NCBI GenBank assembly: GCA_026261815.1
Contig: JAMPIT010000379.1
Location: 5,778,001-5,842,000 of the forward strand
Direction of reading: 5' to 3'
DNA length: 64,000 nt
Source: Monarcha castaneiventris obscurior
Taxonomy: Eukaryota > Chordata > Aves > Passeriformes > Monarchidae
Positions 1 through 12,424 of the stretch are shown here, piece after piece (the first letter of the stretch is position 1; every line of letters begins with the position of its first letter). The notes under the pieces were generated by a model, which made no database searches, was not told the DNA's origin, and saw only the letters and a list, made by a program, of their open reading frames with translations. Position numbers and translations under genes: made by a program.

Positions 1-3000
1 AAAAATATTTTTCAGTCTGGTGCAATTATCCATTTACCTACAAAACTTCATTTTTTTAAAGTTACTCTTCATTTCATTATATCTCAGATCTTATTTTTGT
101 TGATCAATTTGGGTACCTAACAAAAAGAGTAGTATTTTCCCTATATTTAGGGTAAAGATAAATGGAAGCAGAATTGTTCTGGTTCTCCCCTTAGGTATTT
201 TTCAAGTGAGCTTGGAAATTGATCTGGTAAAGGCAAGGGCACAGAGTTTTTCATAAGTTGCTTAATTCTTCATAATTAACATTTATCCTTTGTTCTTGTG
301 TACAAAAATAAAGCCAAAGTCTTTATATCCTGGCTCCTTTACACATGACATGCTTATATATGATGATAAATACTGGTTTAAGCCATGAGTTTGTCCCAAA
401 AACTCTTACTAAAAATATAAATACCAGACATAGCAAAAAGAAAGATATGTTGAAAAGTAAATAATTTTTTTCCTTTATTCAGTAAAATGGAATTACTGAA
501 AATATTATTTGTTCCTGAAGCTTCAGTTTGTGACCATGCATGATCTCCCTTCTTTCCCTATGGCTTGAATCACAGAAATCAAGAACAGAAAAGTGAGCAC
601 AGAAAATCCTCTGTTGCTGCAAAACTGGTCACAGAGTATGTACTAAGTGCATTCCCCATTTGCTTTATTAATGCTTACCAAGAATTGAGACAAGTTCCAT
701 GTGTTTTGCAAATAGCAGAGCTAACCCATCTGAGCATTTCCCGTGGCTGAGCTTCCTCTCACTACCCAGTGAGCCTCATGGAAATGGCAGGAGTGTTGTG
801 CCCACAGCAGTCAGACTCCACACTGCCTGGGAAACCAGGGCAGTGTTTTGCCCTGGGTGAGCCCATATCCATCGCCTGGGTTTTCTTCCAGATGTGTCCT
901 GCTGTGCTGGAGGCTGCATGGTGCGGGGGCAGCAAAGGAATGGGTGCTTGGGGGCTGCCACCAAGAGCCCCCTGTCCCCACCTGCTGCAATAGCTGTCCT
1001 CCATCTCTTTAAGGAAAAGCGGCAGGCAGGAGAGAAGCAGCACATGGATCAACGCTTGGCCAAGGCCCACCTATTGGACCATTTTGGAGAGGGCTGTTGG
1101 TGTGAGCCGGTAGCTGAGTAGGCTTGGCTGGAGGTCGGCTGGGGCAGTGAGGGGGGTGCAGGTTGAGTGATACTGAATAAACAGCGTTGGATCCATTGTG
1201 ACGGGCAGGAACTGCGTGCCTGTCAGTGCAATTACGGTCCCTGCTCCAGAGCTCTTCCTCTCCAACAGACCTGTGCTGAAATATCTGCAGAGGTTAACAA
1301 GATCATTCCAAAGAGGAAGAAATACTCTTGAATAAGACCTGGAAGGATTGAGCCCGTAGGGTAGAAGATGTTGCTTGTCCCAGTAAGCCCAAATCTTAAG
1401 ACTGCCAAGACCAATGAATTCAAGACACTGACAGACAAGGGGAGACAAAGAGCAAATTCTGTGCACATTAAAAATAGCTAAACATGAAGGGACAGATCCT
1501 GCCTCTTAGGCACTTGGCTAAATTGGGAATGGGTAGGAAGTCACATGACTCCAAACATGTTACCTCTTTACACTTGTCACTGGTACCAAATTACTCTCCT
1601 CTCTGCCACTCCCTTCTCTGCTCCCATGCCAGCTCCAACTCAAGCTCCCACTCCTGCACAAGAACTTGCTATTAATATGTTTTCATATATCTCAAATCTA
1701 ATGCCACAGAAGTCCCTGATCTGTTCCACTTGATGATGGTTATAAGCAACAGACCCTGCTGAGACAGAGAGAGAGAGTAGTATTCCCTGTCGCAGCTGTA
1801 CACTTTGTGTTGCACGTTAGACACTGGTATTACTGCACAGCTCTTCATCTGAGGAAACTGGACACCTCTCTTCTCCTTTGGCTTATGTGATACAGATTTT
1901 AGACATCTGACCTCTGACTGTCTCATTCATGGCATTGGGATCATGCTGTCCATGCTAACATCCAAGGTTTCCCAGTAACTTCTAGCATCATTTTCCAAAG
2001 TTCCTCCCCTCCCCATACTCTTAGGTTTTTAAATACCCTCTTAGGAGGCATGGGAAGCAAACAGTGTCCTTTTAGAGGATTCAAAGCCAAATCTCTTTTC
2101 CCTCTGTATCTACTAAGGGAAACACACAAGCTTAGATAAAAGCATGGACGTGCTTCTGTGGATTTCCTCAGCCATTGTTTTCCCTAACACTTAAGCACTC
2201 TCTAGAGGTAGGTTGAAGTCCTATAAACAGCTCAGTCCTAATCCTTCCTGTTCATTTCTGAATCACCACATTTGTCCATTGCACCTTCTTCCACGGGGAG
2301 CTTCTTTCTTCCTTCCTTGTTGCCCTAATTAGAAAGGAGCCCTCAGCCACAAAGGCACAAAGACTTTTCTTTGTTCTTTTGTCTCTCTGAGCATCTTAAG
2401 CACTGTGCTTTTTAAAACCTAATGTTAACAGTTGGTCTCTGCTTCTAGTGATTATGTGCCCTTCAAGGCTAACATTTTTGCAAACAATTTGGAAAAAAAA
2501 ATTGCTTGATGTACATACTGTACTGCATTATATGAAGCTGCACCATTTGAACGGGAATTCTCTGGCTCTGATTTTCTGTGCTCTGAGGGATTTATAAGTC
2601 AGCAATGTTAGAGGTGGCTCTGTCAGGAAGCAGTGCCAGACAAGGCAGCTTTCCTGCAGTTTGCTGCAGCTCCTCAACCTGAATAATAGACACATGCCCT
2701 GAACTGTTGTACCAGGAATCCTGAGAAAAAGCAGTGAAGTGACTTCTTCCCTGTCTGGCAGGAAGTCCATCGCATGTTTTTCTCTTGCTGCAGTTTTTAA
2801 CACACTCTGGAATGCAGGTATTGAACCACACTGGGGTCTGGCTTTGCTAATAGTAACAAATGTTAGTGATTCAAAATAAATCTTTCAACTTTGCAGGAGT
2901 TGTCATCTGATTTGTTATTTAATGTTTCTGTGTTGCTAGCACCACTTCCAGGCCCACAAACCTGAGCTCCGTCCAGGTTAAGAGCTCTTACCTTTCAGTC

Positions 3001-3989
3001 TGTGCGGACTGACCATGAAAATGACTGTGGAATTACTGTTTTTCATCAAGCTTTATATGCTGTATGTGTTCTCTAACACACGTATTTGTATATGTGTTAT
3101 CACACAGGCAGGAGATGTGGAGGCTTTCTCAATGTGCACTACAATACACCCTTTGGCTGATTTTTTTTACCCCCACTTGAGGCCTTTCCAAGTTTGACCA
3201 GTTACCTTCATTAGCCTGAAATAAATGCTTGATCACTTTTACTGCTAAACCAGTCCGGCCTCTCAACGCCGGCATTCTGAAATGTGTAATGCCTCATGAA
3301 ATCGAGCATTGGCAAGGCATTTTCAAACCGTGTTTTTAGCCAAGGGATTCTGGGCATAGTTTGGCCTTGCCCCATCTGCCCCAACCTGTGCTCGCTGCTT
3401 GCTTGGCTGCATCCTTACAACCCCTTCTTGGTGGCAGCTCAGACAAAGGCTGAAGATGCTAAGAAACCAGAGACATTTACCAAGTTATTCTGTTCAAATT
3501 GGTGTGACTAGCAATTGGTGTTTTCCTGTTGCAACTGAAAGTGTTCAATAATTCATACATTTTACATAAAGTCTTGTGGCTTGTTCCGTTCCCACCCATG
3601 TCTGAGATAAGGCAGACTTGATGGCGAGCAGTATTCAACTGAATAGGCATTTGAGCATTAAAATCTGCTGCTTTTAAAGGCTGATCTTAAGAGTCAGGGG
3701 TTTGTGTCAACACTAGGGACTTCAGCAATCTCTGGTAGGGATGCTGACTTTCTGAGTTACATGGAAGGACTTTTTTCCCCCACTTCAGTCACCTAGAATG
3801 CTGCCATCAATCTGCAGTCTCGTTACTTCAGAGCCTAAACAACTTTGCAATGCATTGTAACTGTAAGGAGCCACGGACTGACTAAGAGTGGAAGTTTAGA
3901 AGCTTTGTGTTCGAGATCTGGTAAAAGCTTTTTGTTATATGTTTTATTTTGGGGTATTTTTTTGTTGCTGTTGTTGTTGAAATGCCCTT
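1..3989. other. Non-coding, AT-rich stretch
   Basis: I see no supportable gene, RNA or recognisable transposable element here. The open frames are under about 135 codons, occur on both strands over the same bases (for example 760-1470), and show no family motif. A slightly GC-richer patch at about 770-1150 produces most of them. The rest is ordinary AT-rich avian intergenic or intronic sequence lying upstream of the CpG island. Confidence 0.7.
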
Positions 3990-4358
3990 CCTCCGTACGG
4001 CTCCCTGTGCGGGCAGTCGGGAGTGCTGTACGCTTCCCGACAGGAGTCTGTGCTGAACCTCGCTCCAGCAGCGGGTGGATTGCAGCCCTGCCCCAGCCCC
4101 TTGTCCCCGGGATCCCTGCGGAAGGTGGCCCCAGCGGTGCCGCTGTGGGCTGGGGCTCAGGGTCCCAGCCGGAGCGGGCACAAGCAGTGATTTCTGAAGC
4201 CTCCCTCCATTTCCGAAGGCTCCGTGTGGCGCTGCTCTGCTCGCCGGGCCGCTGGCCCCGGTGCCCGGCAGCGCGGAGGGCGGGCGGCTCCCTCAGACAG
4301 GGGCGGGCAGCCGAGGCTGGAAGTCGGAGAAATCCTGCCAGCCAGCCCCTGTGTCTCT

Positions 4359-4373
4359 GTGTGTGTGTGTGTG
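4359..4373. repeat. (GT)7 dinucleotide microsatellite
   Basis: A short alternating GT run, directly followed by a GA-rich tract, sits inside the CpG-island promoter region. It is potentially length-variable and Z-DNA-prone. Confidence 0.85.
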
Positions 4374-4424
4374 AGAGAGTGAGGAGAGGTGGGGATGGGG
4401 CAGATGGGGGTAGAGTGGCAGCTT

Positions 4425-4443
4425 GGGAGGATGGGAGGGAGGG
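4425..4443 (+). promoter_or_regulatory. G-quadruplex motif in promoter
   Basis: Four GGG tracts at 4425-4427, 4433-4435, 4437-4439 and 4441-4443 are separated by loops of 5, 1 and 1 bases, which fits the canonical G3+N1-7 rule. More G runs lie just upstream (GGGG and GGGGG between 4391 and 4410), so alternative folds are possible. The motif lies about 40 bases upstream of the reverse CCAAT box. Confidence 0.7.
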
Positions 4444-4489
4444 AGGTGGAGGGATAGAGGAGGAGAGGGGGCCGGGTGCCTGCGATTGG

Positions 4490-4753
4490 TAAAGCTCCAC
4501 GAAGGCATCTGCCAGCAGGACTTCAGAGGAATGTGAAACCAAATCATTTAGAAGTTAAAGATAGACGCAGAATACACAGCATCTTGAGCCAAGGTTTAAA
4601 TTCATCCCTCTCTGCCTGGCTTCTCGCAAAGCTCTGCTTGTCAGCTTGCTTCTGTCTCCTCTAGCAGCTGTAATATTCCCTAAAAAAATAACATCATTCT
4701 GGATACTTGGGAATTACTAAGGTGGCAAAAGAGATCATGGTGCATACAGTAGG
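4490..4753 (+). other. Candidate first exon with splice donor
   Basis: The segment follows the CpG island and ends at a strong consensus donor, AGG|GTAAGT, with GT at 4754. An ATG at 4737 has a good Kozak context (A at -3, G at +4) and gives 17 coding bases (Met-Val-His-Thr-Val plus two bases) before the donor. The upstream part contains in-frame stops and would be 5' untranslated. The transcription start is not visible; 4490 is only the base after the CCAAT box. The peptide is too short to identify a gene, and the ATG could be an upstream ORF instead of the true start. If spliced directly to the candidate exon at 33844, the frame from 4737 stops within about 40 codons. The call rests on promoter plus donor only. 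Confidence 0.35.
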
Positions 4754-7700
4754 GTAAGTAGGAAGCTTGCCTCTGCATGCATTTGCTAGGGTGGTTCCTC
4801 TGGGCTTTCCTGCTGCCTTCAGAGCACTCTGGCCGTTCCTCTAGGATGAGGTGGATACTTAAATAATGCTTATCTCAGGTGATTTAGTCTCCCCTTTTCC
4901 CCATTGGAGCATTTGAACTTTATTCCTCAGTGAAGTGTTAACTCACAAGGTTCCTTTTTCTTGGCATACCTAGGGAGTCTTGGGCTTTAATAATTTTGCC
5001 ATTACAGTTTGGGGTACTGTTTTCCTAACAGATAATTTTTGTTATATACCTTTGTTCTTCATTAGTGGGACATGCTGTTTGAAATGGTGCTTATTATTAC
5101 AAAATTGAAAAGTGAGTTGTTTTCCATGTTAGAGAGGATGTAATCAATGTTTGCTTGCTTGTTTGGCCGTGGTTTCACTTACAAACTATTTCCTCATGGG
5201 TGAATTTGATCATAGCAGAGGGTTAATTAAATTTACCCTTCTTGTTTGTTTGTTCGTTCCCAAATAATGCTTTTACTTGGAGTTTGATTTTTTTGTTTGG
5301 TTGGGGTATTTTTGAAAACAAAAATTGGCTCTCATTTTCTCTGAACAAAGTCCTTCTAGCAGTAATATAAAAATGTGTGCATTCCCCTGGTAGTCCTCAC
5401 TTAGAGAATTTGTGAGTAAAAAAAGGAAATTCAGGCTATCATGTTCTTTCTAGAACTTATCAGAAGTCATTTCAGTGTCTAGGAGATACATTGCCTCATT
5501 GATCAATGCCTTTTTCAGGCAGCTTCTGAAACATTTCTGGTGAAGTTGTGGGGTTGGTATACCCAAGAGGATTTTAAAATACAGAAACGCATTTGGAAGT
5601 TAGGTGTAATATTTGTTATATAACAAGAACTTTTAGTCTGAGAGTTTCATCTGACTCTGTGCTTTGAGTGTGTGTTGCCTAAATGCCAGCATCGCTTTTA
5701 CCATTTATTCTGGGCATGTGTGTTTTACACTCGTAGTAGAGGAGCTCCTAACTTTGGATCTGGTGTCAGTTCACCCAAACATACTCAGAATTCCTGACGT
5801 GTTAGTACTGCCCGTAATAGCCATAGGAAATAGGTGCTGACTGCGGATAAGTGAAACGCCTGACATTTTTGGTTAGAGATATCAGTGCTGAAGGGATGCA
5901 TATAATGGCAGTCTGTGTCGTGCGAAATATGTGAAAGTGGGTGAACTAAAATAGAAACAGTCCCTCTGTTTCAAGGAAAGATGATGTGTCTGGTATGTTT
6001 TGGTATCTTTCTGGCATTTGATTGAGTTCATCCCTATTGCTCAGCTTGCCTGAATTCTGCAAAACATTTGGGTGTGTTTGGGTGAGCAAATCTGCTGTGA
6101 AGTGTTTTCTGTGTGATTAAGTGTAGGGGATGGAGAAGAGATAGATAACCTTTTAGGTAAATCTGGAACAAAAAAACGGATTCAGGGATGAGAAATGGCA
6201 TTCAAGTAATTTCTTTTACAGTTTGTAGTAGCTGGGTATTCTTTTAAGTAGCTCAGACTAGCTCAGCACTTCAGTCCCATGCTAAATTTCTGGGCCAACA
6301 GTTGCTTACGTGAAGGAATTTTTTTTCATTACATGAAGGAATTACTGTAGTACTTGTTTTGGTATTGAAGTGGAAGACCTTTGAGACAAAAAATGTCAAG
6401 ATGAGTAAAACTTGCAGTGAGGCTTGGTGAAGTTGTGGTTAGTTTCTGGCTCTTGCACAGGGTTCTGTACAGCTTCAGGCAAATCAAAGCCCCTGCAGAC
6501 CAGAAGGGGTTGGAAGGGGGTGAACATGCCTTTATTATTTCTCTGTGTTACGTATCTAGGTAGCAGTTCCTTGGGCTAGGCATCGTCTCTGATAAGGCTT
6601 AACACAATAGGCTTCTGTTTGCAGATGCACCCTTCCCATGGCCATGGCCTCCCCAAGGAGGGAGGGAGAATCCACAGATTTAGAAGTAGGGGTTCACTGC
6701 ACCTTTTATAAGCTTCCTAAACTGAAAGAGAAAAATAGACTGACATTCAAGAGGTGAGCAGAAAATAGAATTAATGTTCCATGGGAAATTCCTGAGTCAG
6801 TTCAAAATTTAATTGCATTTCCCTACCACAGTGTATTGCTTTTCAGAAGTTATAGTTCAGGAGCATGATGTTCCCATTTCATTATCTGAGACCCTTCTCC
6901 CATAATTAAATGTCCAAGAGGCACTGGAGAGCTTTGTCACAAAGAAACATGCTTTGAATTCTGGAAAGTGAAGCTGCCTGAAAAACCTCGCTCCTGGAAG
7001 GGAATGAGCATCTGACCCCGGAACAAGATGTTCCCAGGGAAAAGAACTACGTTGTGGTATTGGATTGACTTTAAAAAGTATGTTTTGGTCTGTCTAATCC
7101 ACCTGAAATAATATTTTCCAATTGTCCTAGCAATAAATGGAAGACGTTCAATAAACCGATATTTTCCCATAGAAAATGTAGCTGTATTTGATACAAATTC
7201 TATATTATTATAATGTTGGCATATTTACTGAAATGGGAAATCGTTGGCCAGCTGTTAGGGTGAATTTTTGTTGGTTAGGGTGAGTATGGTACTGCATGTG
7301 TTCAGTGACGATGGTACTACACAGCAGCATGATTCTGCTGAGGTTTTTGGGTAAGGGTGTGGTACCTGGAACCTCTCCTCTCCTTGCCCTCCTTCTCTCC
7401 CTGTCACATTCTCCCTCACTAACCATGTGCTCCTAAGGATTTGTTGGGAAGTGGGGAGGGAGGAAGGGGAGAGAAGGAGGCATCACTTTCTTAAATGCTT
7501 TTGTAACAAGGTATTGCTAGGGTTGGTGACACCCTCTTCTTCTTGATCTTCTGGACTTCTTTCTTCATTGCAGCCTTCCCTTCCCATCCTTGCATTTTCA
7601 GGACCCCCAGTAATCCCACACGGGGGAAATGGAGAAGTGCTGCTGAGACAGAGGGGATGGGAGGGTGAGAGAGAGCCTGTCCCCAGCCCTTTCTCTTGCT

Positions 7701-8187
7701 GCTGCAGAGAGAGGAGAGGTCATGAAGGTGCTGATCTTCAGGGGCATCAAGCAGGGATCAGAACGTTGATAAAGCTGGTGCCTCCTGGTTTTGGGTACCG
7801 TGTGAGTGGCTGAGGTGCTACTCTGCTGCTGGTCCAGTGTTCATCACTAGCATATGCCATGCTTTCCTGCTCTGAGGAGCTGACTGTTTGGTGTCTCCTG
7901 GGGTGAAGCACTGCTTTGTCATGGCTGGTAGCCTGTCTGCTTCTCAAGGAGGCTGGTCATGGTCCTTCCCTTTTTGTTACCATTAAGTTGTAAGTGACTT
8001 TGTCATGAGAGTTCAAAAACATCATGCTTTCTGAGGTGAAAATGGGTTTGCAGCGTTTTTACCTTTAATAAACCCTACACCTTTTTCTTTGCAAACCATG
8101 CTAAAACCAGTGGCAGGGATATGCTTATGGGTATTAAAAATCCCTCCTTGCTAGACTTTACAGTTACTGTACATGGTTCCCATTTAT
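4754..8187. other. Non-coding stretch (possible first intron, 5' part)
   Basis: There is no supportable coding sequence; the frames are rare and short. If the upstream exon is real, this is the start of a long intron. At 6604-6623 there is a pyrimidine tract and AG followed by ATG, but its frame closes after about 25 codons without a donor, so I do not call an exon. Confidence 0.6.
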
Positions 8188-8291
8188 TTCCTTCCTTCCT
8201 TCCTTCCTTCCTTCCTTCCTTCCTTCCTTCCTTCCTTCCTTCCTTCCTTCCTTCCTTCCTTCCTTCCTTCCTTCCTTCCTTCCTTCCTTCC
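8188..8291. repeat. (TTCC)26 tetranucleotide microsatellite
   Basis: There are 26 uninterrupted copies of TTCC (GGAA on the minus strand). The purity suggests a young, length-polymorphic array. It is a homopurine/homopyrimidine mirror-like tract, so it can in principle form triplex H-DNA. GGAA is the core site of ETS transcription factors. The Phe-Leu-Pro-Ser frames read through it are artefacts. Confidence 0.98.
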
Positions 8292-11200
8292 TTTTCTCTT
8301 GTTTCTCGATCTTTTTTACCTTTTTAAAACTTTGCTTCCAGCCTCATCTTCAAGGTTTTTGCAGTGGTCATTTTGCCATAAATAACAAAATGGACGTGTC
8401 GTCAGGAGCTGGTTAGCCAGCAGTTTAAGGACTGTTTCCTGTAGGTTCCCTGACAATGTGCTGGTATTTTTCTGAGCTCAAAAGAAGCAGCTTATAGTGA
8501 TACAATTTCCTTTGGGTCCTAATGATTCTGCTCCCCGTGATTTGTTTTGGCAGAGTGTGACAGTCGCTATGGTGCAACATGCTGTAGAAAGCCTCAATTC
8601 TGTAATTTTGTAGTTCTGTAAAAAAACCACAAACCCACCCAACCCCCAAACTAATGCAATTATTATGTCCTGTGCAGCCATATTATCACCTCTGAGGCCA
8701 CGAGTGGAAACCAAGGGAAATTGCCAGTCCAAGTGATGTCGGATCTCCTGCTCTTACTATTCAGTCTGGCTGCTGATGTATCAGGGAGTAAAGAACTTCC
8801 TGGCTAATTATTATGGTATGCAGTGACTTTACCTGGAAACACAGTGATACTTCCCATTAATAGGGTGCTTAAAAATGCATCTAATTGCAGCTGTGGTAGT
8901 TGAGAGAATGCCTAATACCTAACAGTCTTGAAAAAACCATCCTTCCTGGCAGGGGGTGTTACAGGAAACTGAGTTTTACTGTCTCTTTGCTGTGTCTGAA
9001 CCAATTACGTGGCCTCTTGCTATAGAACTCGATTTGGGGATTATACTCTGAGTAATAAAGAGATAGGAAAGCAGTGGAAATAATGAATCTTTCTTTATTA
9101 ATTCATTTGCTGGTGTGGTGATAGCTGTTTGCTGAACATAACCTTCCCTGGGGCAGTGGAGGGAACAAGTCAGCTTCTGTGCCTGTGGTCTTTGAGAAGC
9201 CATGGAGAGAGTTTGGTGTATCCCATTCTGAGAGCAGTGATGGTGATACTTGCCTGGTTCTGTGAAGTGCTCCAGGATCAAGGGATGAAAAGTAGTACCT
9301 GCATGCTCCATTCTTATTTTCTTTTATGTCTGTGGCAAGGATTAGATTAGCTGAGTATGAAATACTTCCTTGTAAATTTGTAAGGAAATTTGCACTAAGT
9401 GGAACCTAAAAAAAAAAAAAGAGAGAAGAATGAAGCAGAGACAGAAACGTCTGTCAGCAAGTAGACTTTCAAAGCAATTTAGTGACAACTTATGACTAGT
9501 TCTTTTAAACACAATGGAAGTAAGAAAAGGCAAAGCACAGAGGAACATGCTTGGAGTGAAGTTGTCCTTGAGTACTCTTTACCAAGGAACAGCTGCAGAT
9601 AGAATTAATGATCTTGGGCTTTCCTGCTACATTTTAAAAATACCTCTTGTAACGGAAGTATGTGCTTTCGAGTAATTACTACCTTTTCAGTGTTCATTCT
9701 TAATGTGACATAGTCGTTGGAAGAAGATCAGGAGCACTTTGATTCTTTCCAGATTTATAAAGCAATGATAGTGTGGCTATCACAAGTTTCTGTCCCCTTG
9801 GTTTTTTTTAATGCACAACTCATTTATATTGGATTAAGTGACCTGCTGTATCATTTGTGTGATATGGAAATACAATCCATTCCCTGCTTTTAGATAATTC
9901 AGTTTTTTCCTATAAATTGACTGGAGAATGACTAACTTTACATCTAAAAAAATGTTAAATTACAAAGGCAACACAATGATTTAAATATTTTTTAACTTCT
10001 GAGTTGATAATTCTGAAATCTTGTAACTTTTTAAACATGGAATCCTAACTGTCTTGTATGACTGAAAGCTTTCTCACCTAATTGAAAAATTAAAGTTTGT
10101 CTAGGAGAGCTGGCCAGTCCTTCATCTTGGTATTTGATGTATATTTTTAATTGCTATTACAATAGCAAGCACTTACCTTTTCTTTGAATATACACTAACA
10201 ATCTGGTTTCCAAACAGATCAAACAAATTTCCAAACAGATATAACAAAATGCAAAGTGTTTTATGATTTTGTTTTTGTTCTTAAAATTTTGATCAATTTC
10301 CATGTCTTGTTAGGGAAAACAAATCACATCAGCTTTATGCAGCTCCAAATTGTATTATGCTGGTTGGTACAGGAATGCAGAGAGAACTTAACTAAGCTGA
10401 GAGTCTAGCTATGTTCTCTGCCATGCTATTCTGTAAATAAGCCATGGTTTTTTCCTTAAAAAACCCACTTCTGATAATGCTGTTTATCCCATTACTTCCC
10501 CTACAACCTATTCTGCATCCTGGTTTCCCATCTTCTCTGCCACCTGCCAGGCCTCTTCATCCAGAGCTCCGAGTTGTCTTCCCCCAGTTCCAGCCATGGA
10601 GCTGGGTGACCCATCAAACACAGTCACAGCGAGCAGGACAGGCTGGCAGCACGTTCAGAAGTGATAATTCAGCAAAAGTTCTTGCTCCATCTCCTCTGCT
10701 TGCCTAGAGCATCTCAGGGAGGAAATTTCTGGAGGAGATGCATTTTCCAATCCAAGAGGTTGTGTGTGGCTCGCAAGGAGCCCCCTGAGCAAGACCCCCG
10801 TAGACCCACGTCAGTTCAAAACAAGTCATCAGCAAAGGTGCAGACCTTCAGCTGCCAGAGCAATCACTTGCACTTGCAAGCTCTAAAACTCCCTGTGAAC
10901 CATCCTTGGGGGATGCAGTGTGACTTCTGTTCATAAACTCAGCTGCTGTTCGTGACAGCAGCAGGAAGGTAACAGTTGTATCTGCCTGCAGAATTTTTGT
11001 GTGTGAAACAATGGAGGCATGAAGGCTTCTCAGCAAAAGAATGGGTAAAGATATCTTCTAGCACAGGTAAAACTATTTCTTTTCAATAACTTTAGCTTTG
11101 AAAAGTGCTGAAAATGTGTAAACAATACATTCATCCTGACTAATATCTGATGTGTAAAGTTTCAGGTCAGCTATAAAATTCAACAGAGCAACTGAAAAAA

Positions 11201-12424
11201 GGTTTTATAGTAGGAAGTGGAGGTAAACAGAGGAAACTTGCTGAAATGGTAATGGCAAAAAGCAATTATGTGACCCTAGGTGATAGCAAATATGATTTCA
11301 GAAATCATGCAGTTAAATAAATAAAGGAGGTAGTGGATGGTTGAAAAGAATCCAAACAAATATAGGTTCTTCATCTACATTAAATCTGGTCATGTATTCC
11401 TAAATAGAATTAAAAGTGTTAGAGTTTAAAGACTTTTGGAAAAATAATAGTTTCCAGGCTTATGTGAGCTCTTTGCAGGCCAGTACCTTTTCATGGAAGG
11501 GGGAATAGGTGGTGGCTGTACAGGTGTCACTTGCAGTTACTCATAACTTGGTGCTAACTTGGACTGAATGGGCTTAATCTTTGCTGTTACACTTTTTAAT
11601 ACCCACTTTCATTGGAGCAGTGTATTTATTATCTGTGAAAAGGCATCAACTAAGTGTATAGACTGATAATTTTTCAGGCCACTCTCTTTTTCAGAAGGCG
11701 GAAATAAATTCCTTGTGCACAAAGCCTGAGCGTTGTAACTGTGCATGTAAAGTACTAAATAAGTCATTCATTGTGTTATGTCCAAGAGAAGCCAAGCTTT
11801 GCCAGAAAGCAGCCCCAGCCTAGCCAGGTCTGTCCATACCTATTTCACGGGTCATTAGTCCTATCCTTTTTCTGTTGTACACCACTGTAGGTGAGTGCTT
11901 GGGCTTGTACTAGGCTCAACTACCTATACTGACAGGCTCCATACAGACCCAGGACATAAATTGGGGATTTCAGCCTTGGAAGAAATAGTCCTACTTGTTT
12001 TTCCACCCTGCTCCTGGTGGACAGACCAAATAAAAGGTGTGGAAGTTTATGCAAATACTGGCCCTGTCCTCGATGGATTCCCAGTGTTTTTCACTGTGTG
12101 CCGATGAAAAACTACACACAACTTGGTGCCTTTTGTGAGGCAGCATTGCAAGGGCACTCTTGGCTTCTTGGGTGCACAGAGGCTGCAGTGGTGGTGTGTA
12201 GTTCCAGGAGGTTTGCTGAGCTGTGTCTTCGCAGCTTTTGAGACCAGTACTGGCTGGGGAGCAGCCAGTGGCACAGCAGCTCTCCAGGAAAGGATAGAGG
12301 TTACTGTGGATCTCTGGTTGAACACGAATTGGCAATGTTGAGCTGTTGCACAACAGAAAGGAAACAAAGGAAAGCACAATACTGGGCTGCAAGTGGGACC
12401 ACAGCCTGCAGTCCCCACATTGGT
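8292..12424. other. Non-coding stretch
   Basis: I see no gene. Short poly-A tracts are present (for example 9409-9421), along with a 13-base direct repeat at 10207 and 10228 and a homeodomain/E-box cluster at 8800-8896 listed separately. The open frames on both strands at 11.9-12.4 kb overlap one another and show no domain. Confidence 0.65.
8800..8900. promoter_or_regulatory. Possible enhancer: TAAT sites plus E-box
   Basis: A compact block carries TAATTATT (8805-8812), an ATTAAT-type site near 8855 and a TAATTG directly joined to the E-box CAGCTG (8882-8893). Homeodomain and bHLH site pairs of this type occur in developmental enhancers. Conservation cannot be seen from one sequence, so this is a low-confidence call. 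Confidence 0.2.

Larger units (their letters stand above)
3990..4490 (+). promoter_or_regulatory. CpG-island promoter region
   Basis: About 29 CpG dinucleotides fall between 3990 and 4335 by eye, while most of the window is CpG-poor. GC-box-like sites (ggggcggg near 4300, ggcgggcgg near 4280), a GT run, a long purine-rich G-tract block (4380-4472) and a reverse CCAAT box (ATTGG at 4485-4489) follow in order. In vertebrates this combination usually marks an RNA polymerase II promoter of a housekeeping or developmental gene. The + direction is inferred from the CCAAT position and from a good splice donor 270 bases downstream. Long frames crossing the island on both strands (215 and 235 codons) are expected from high GC content and are not taken as genes. 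I see no clear TATA box. Confidence 0.65.

Noticed and set aside
3835..4542. Long frames of 215 (+) and 235 (-) codons over the CpG island
   Set aside because: Both strands are open over the same GC-rich bases, composition is Pro/Ser/Ala/Arg-rich, and no domain or splice logic is present. Expected from high GC content.
6600..6720. Acceptor followed by ATG as an exon
   Set aside because: The frame stops after about 25 codons and no donor is found.
8121..8385. Phe-Leu-Pro-Ser repeat proteins
   Set aside because: Direct translation of the (TTCC)n microsatellite.
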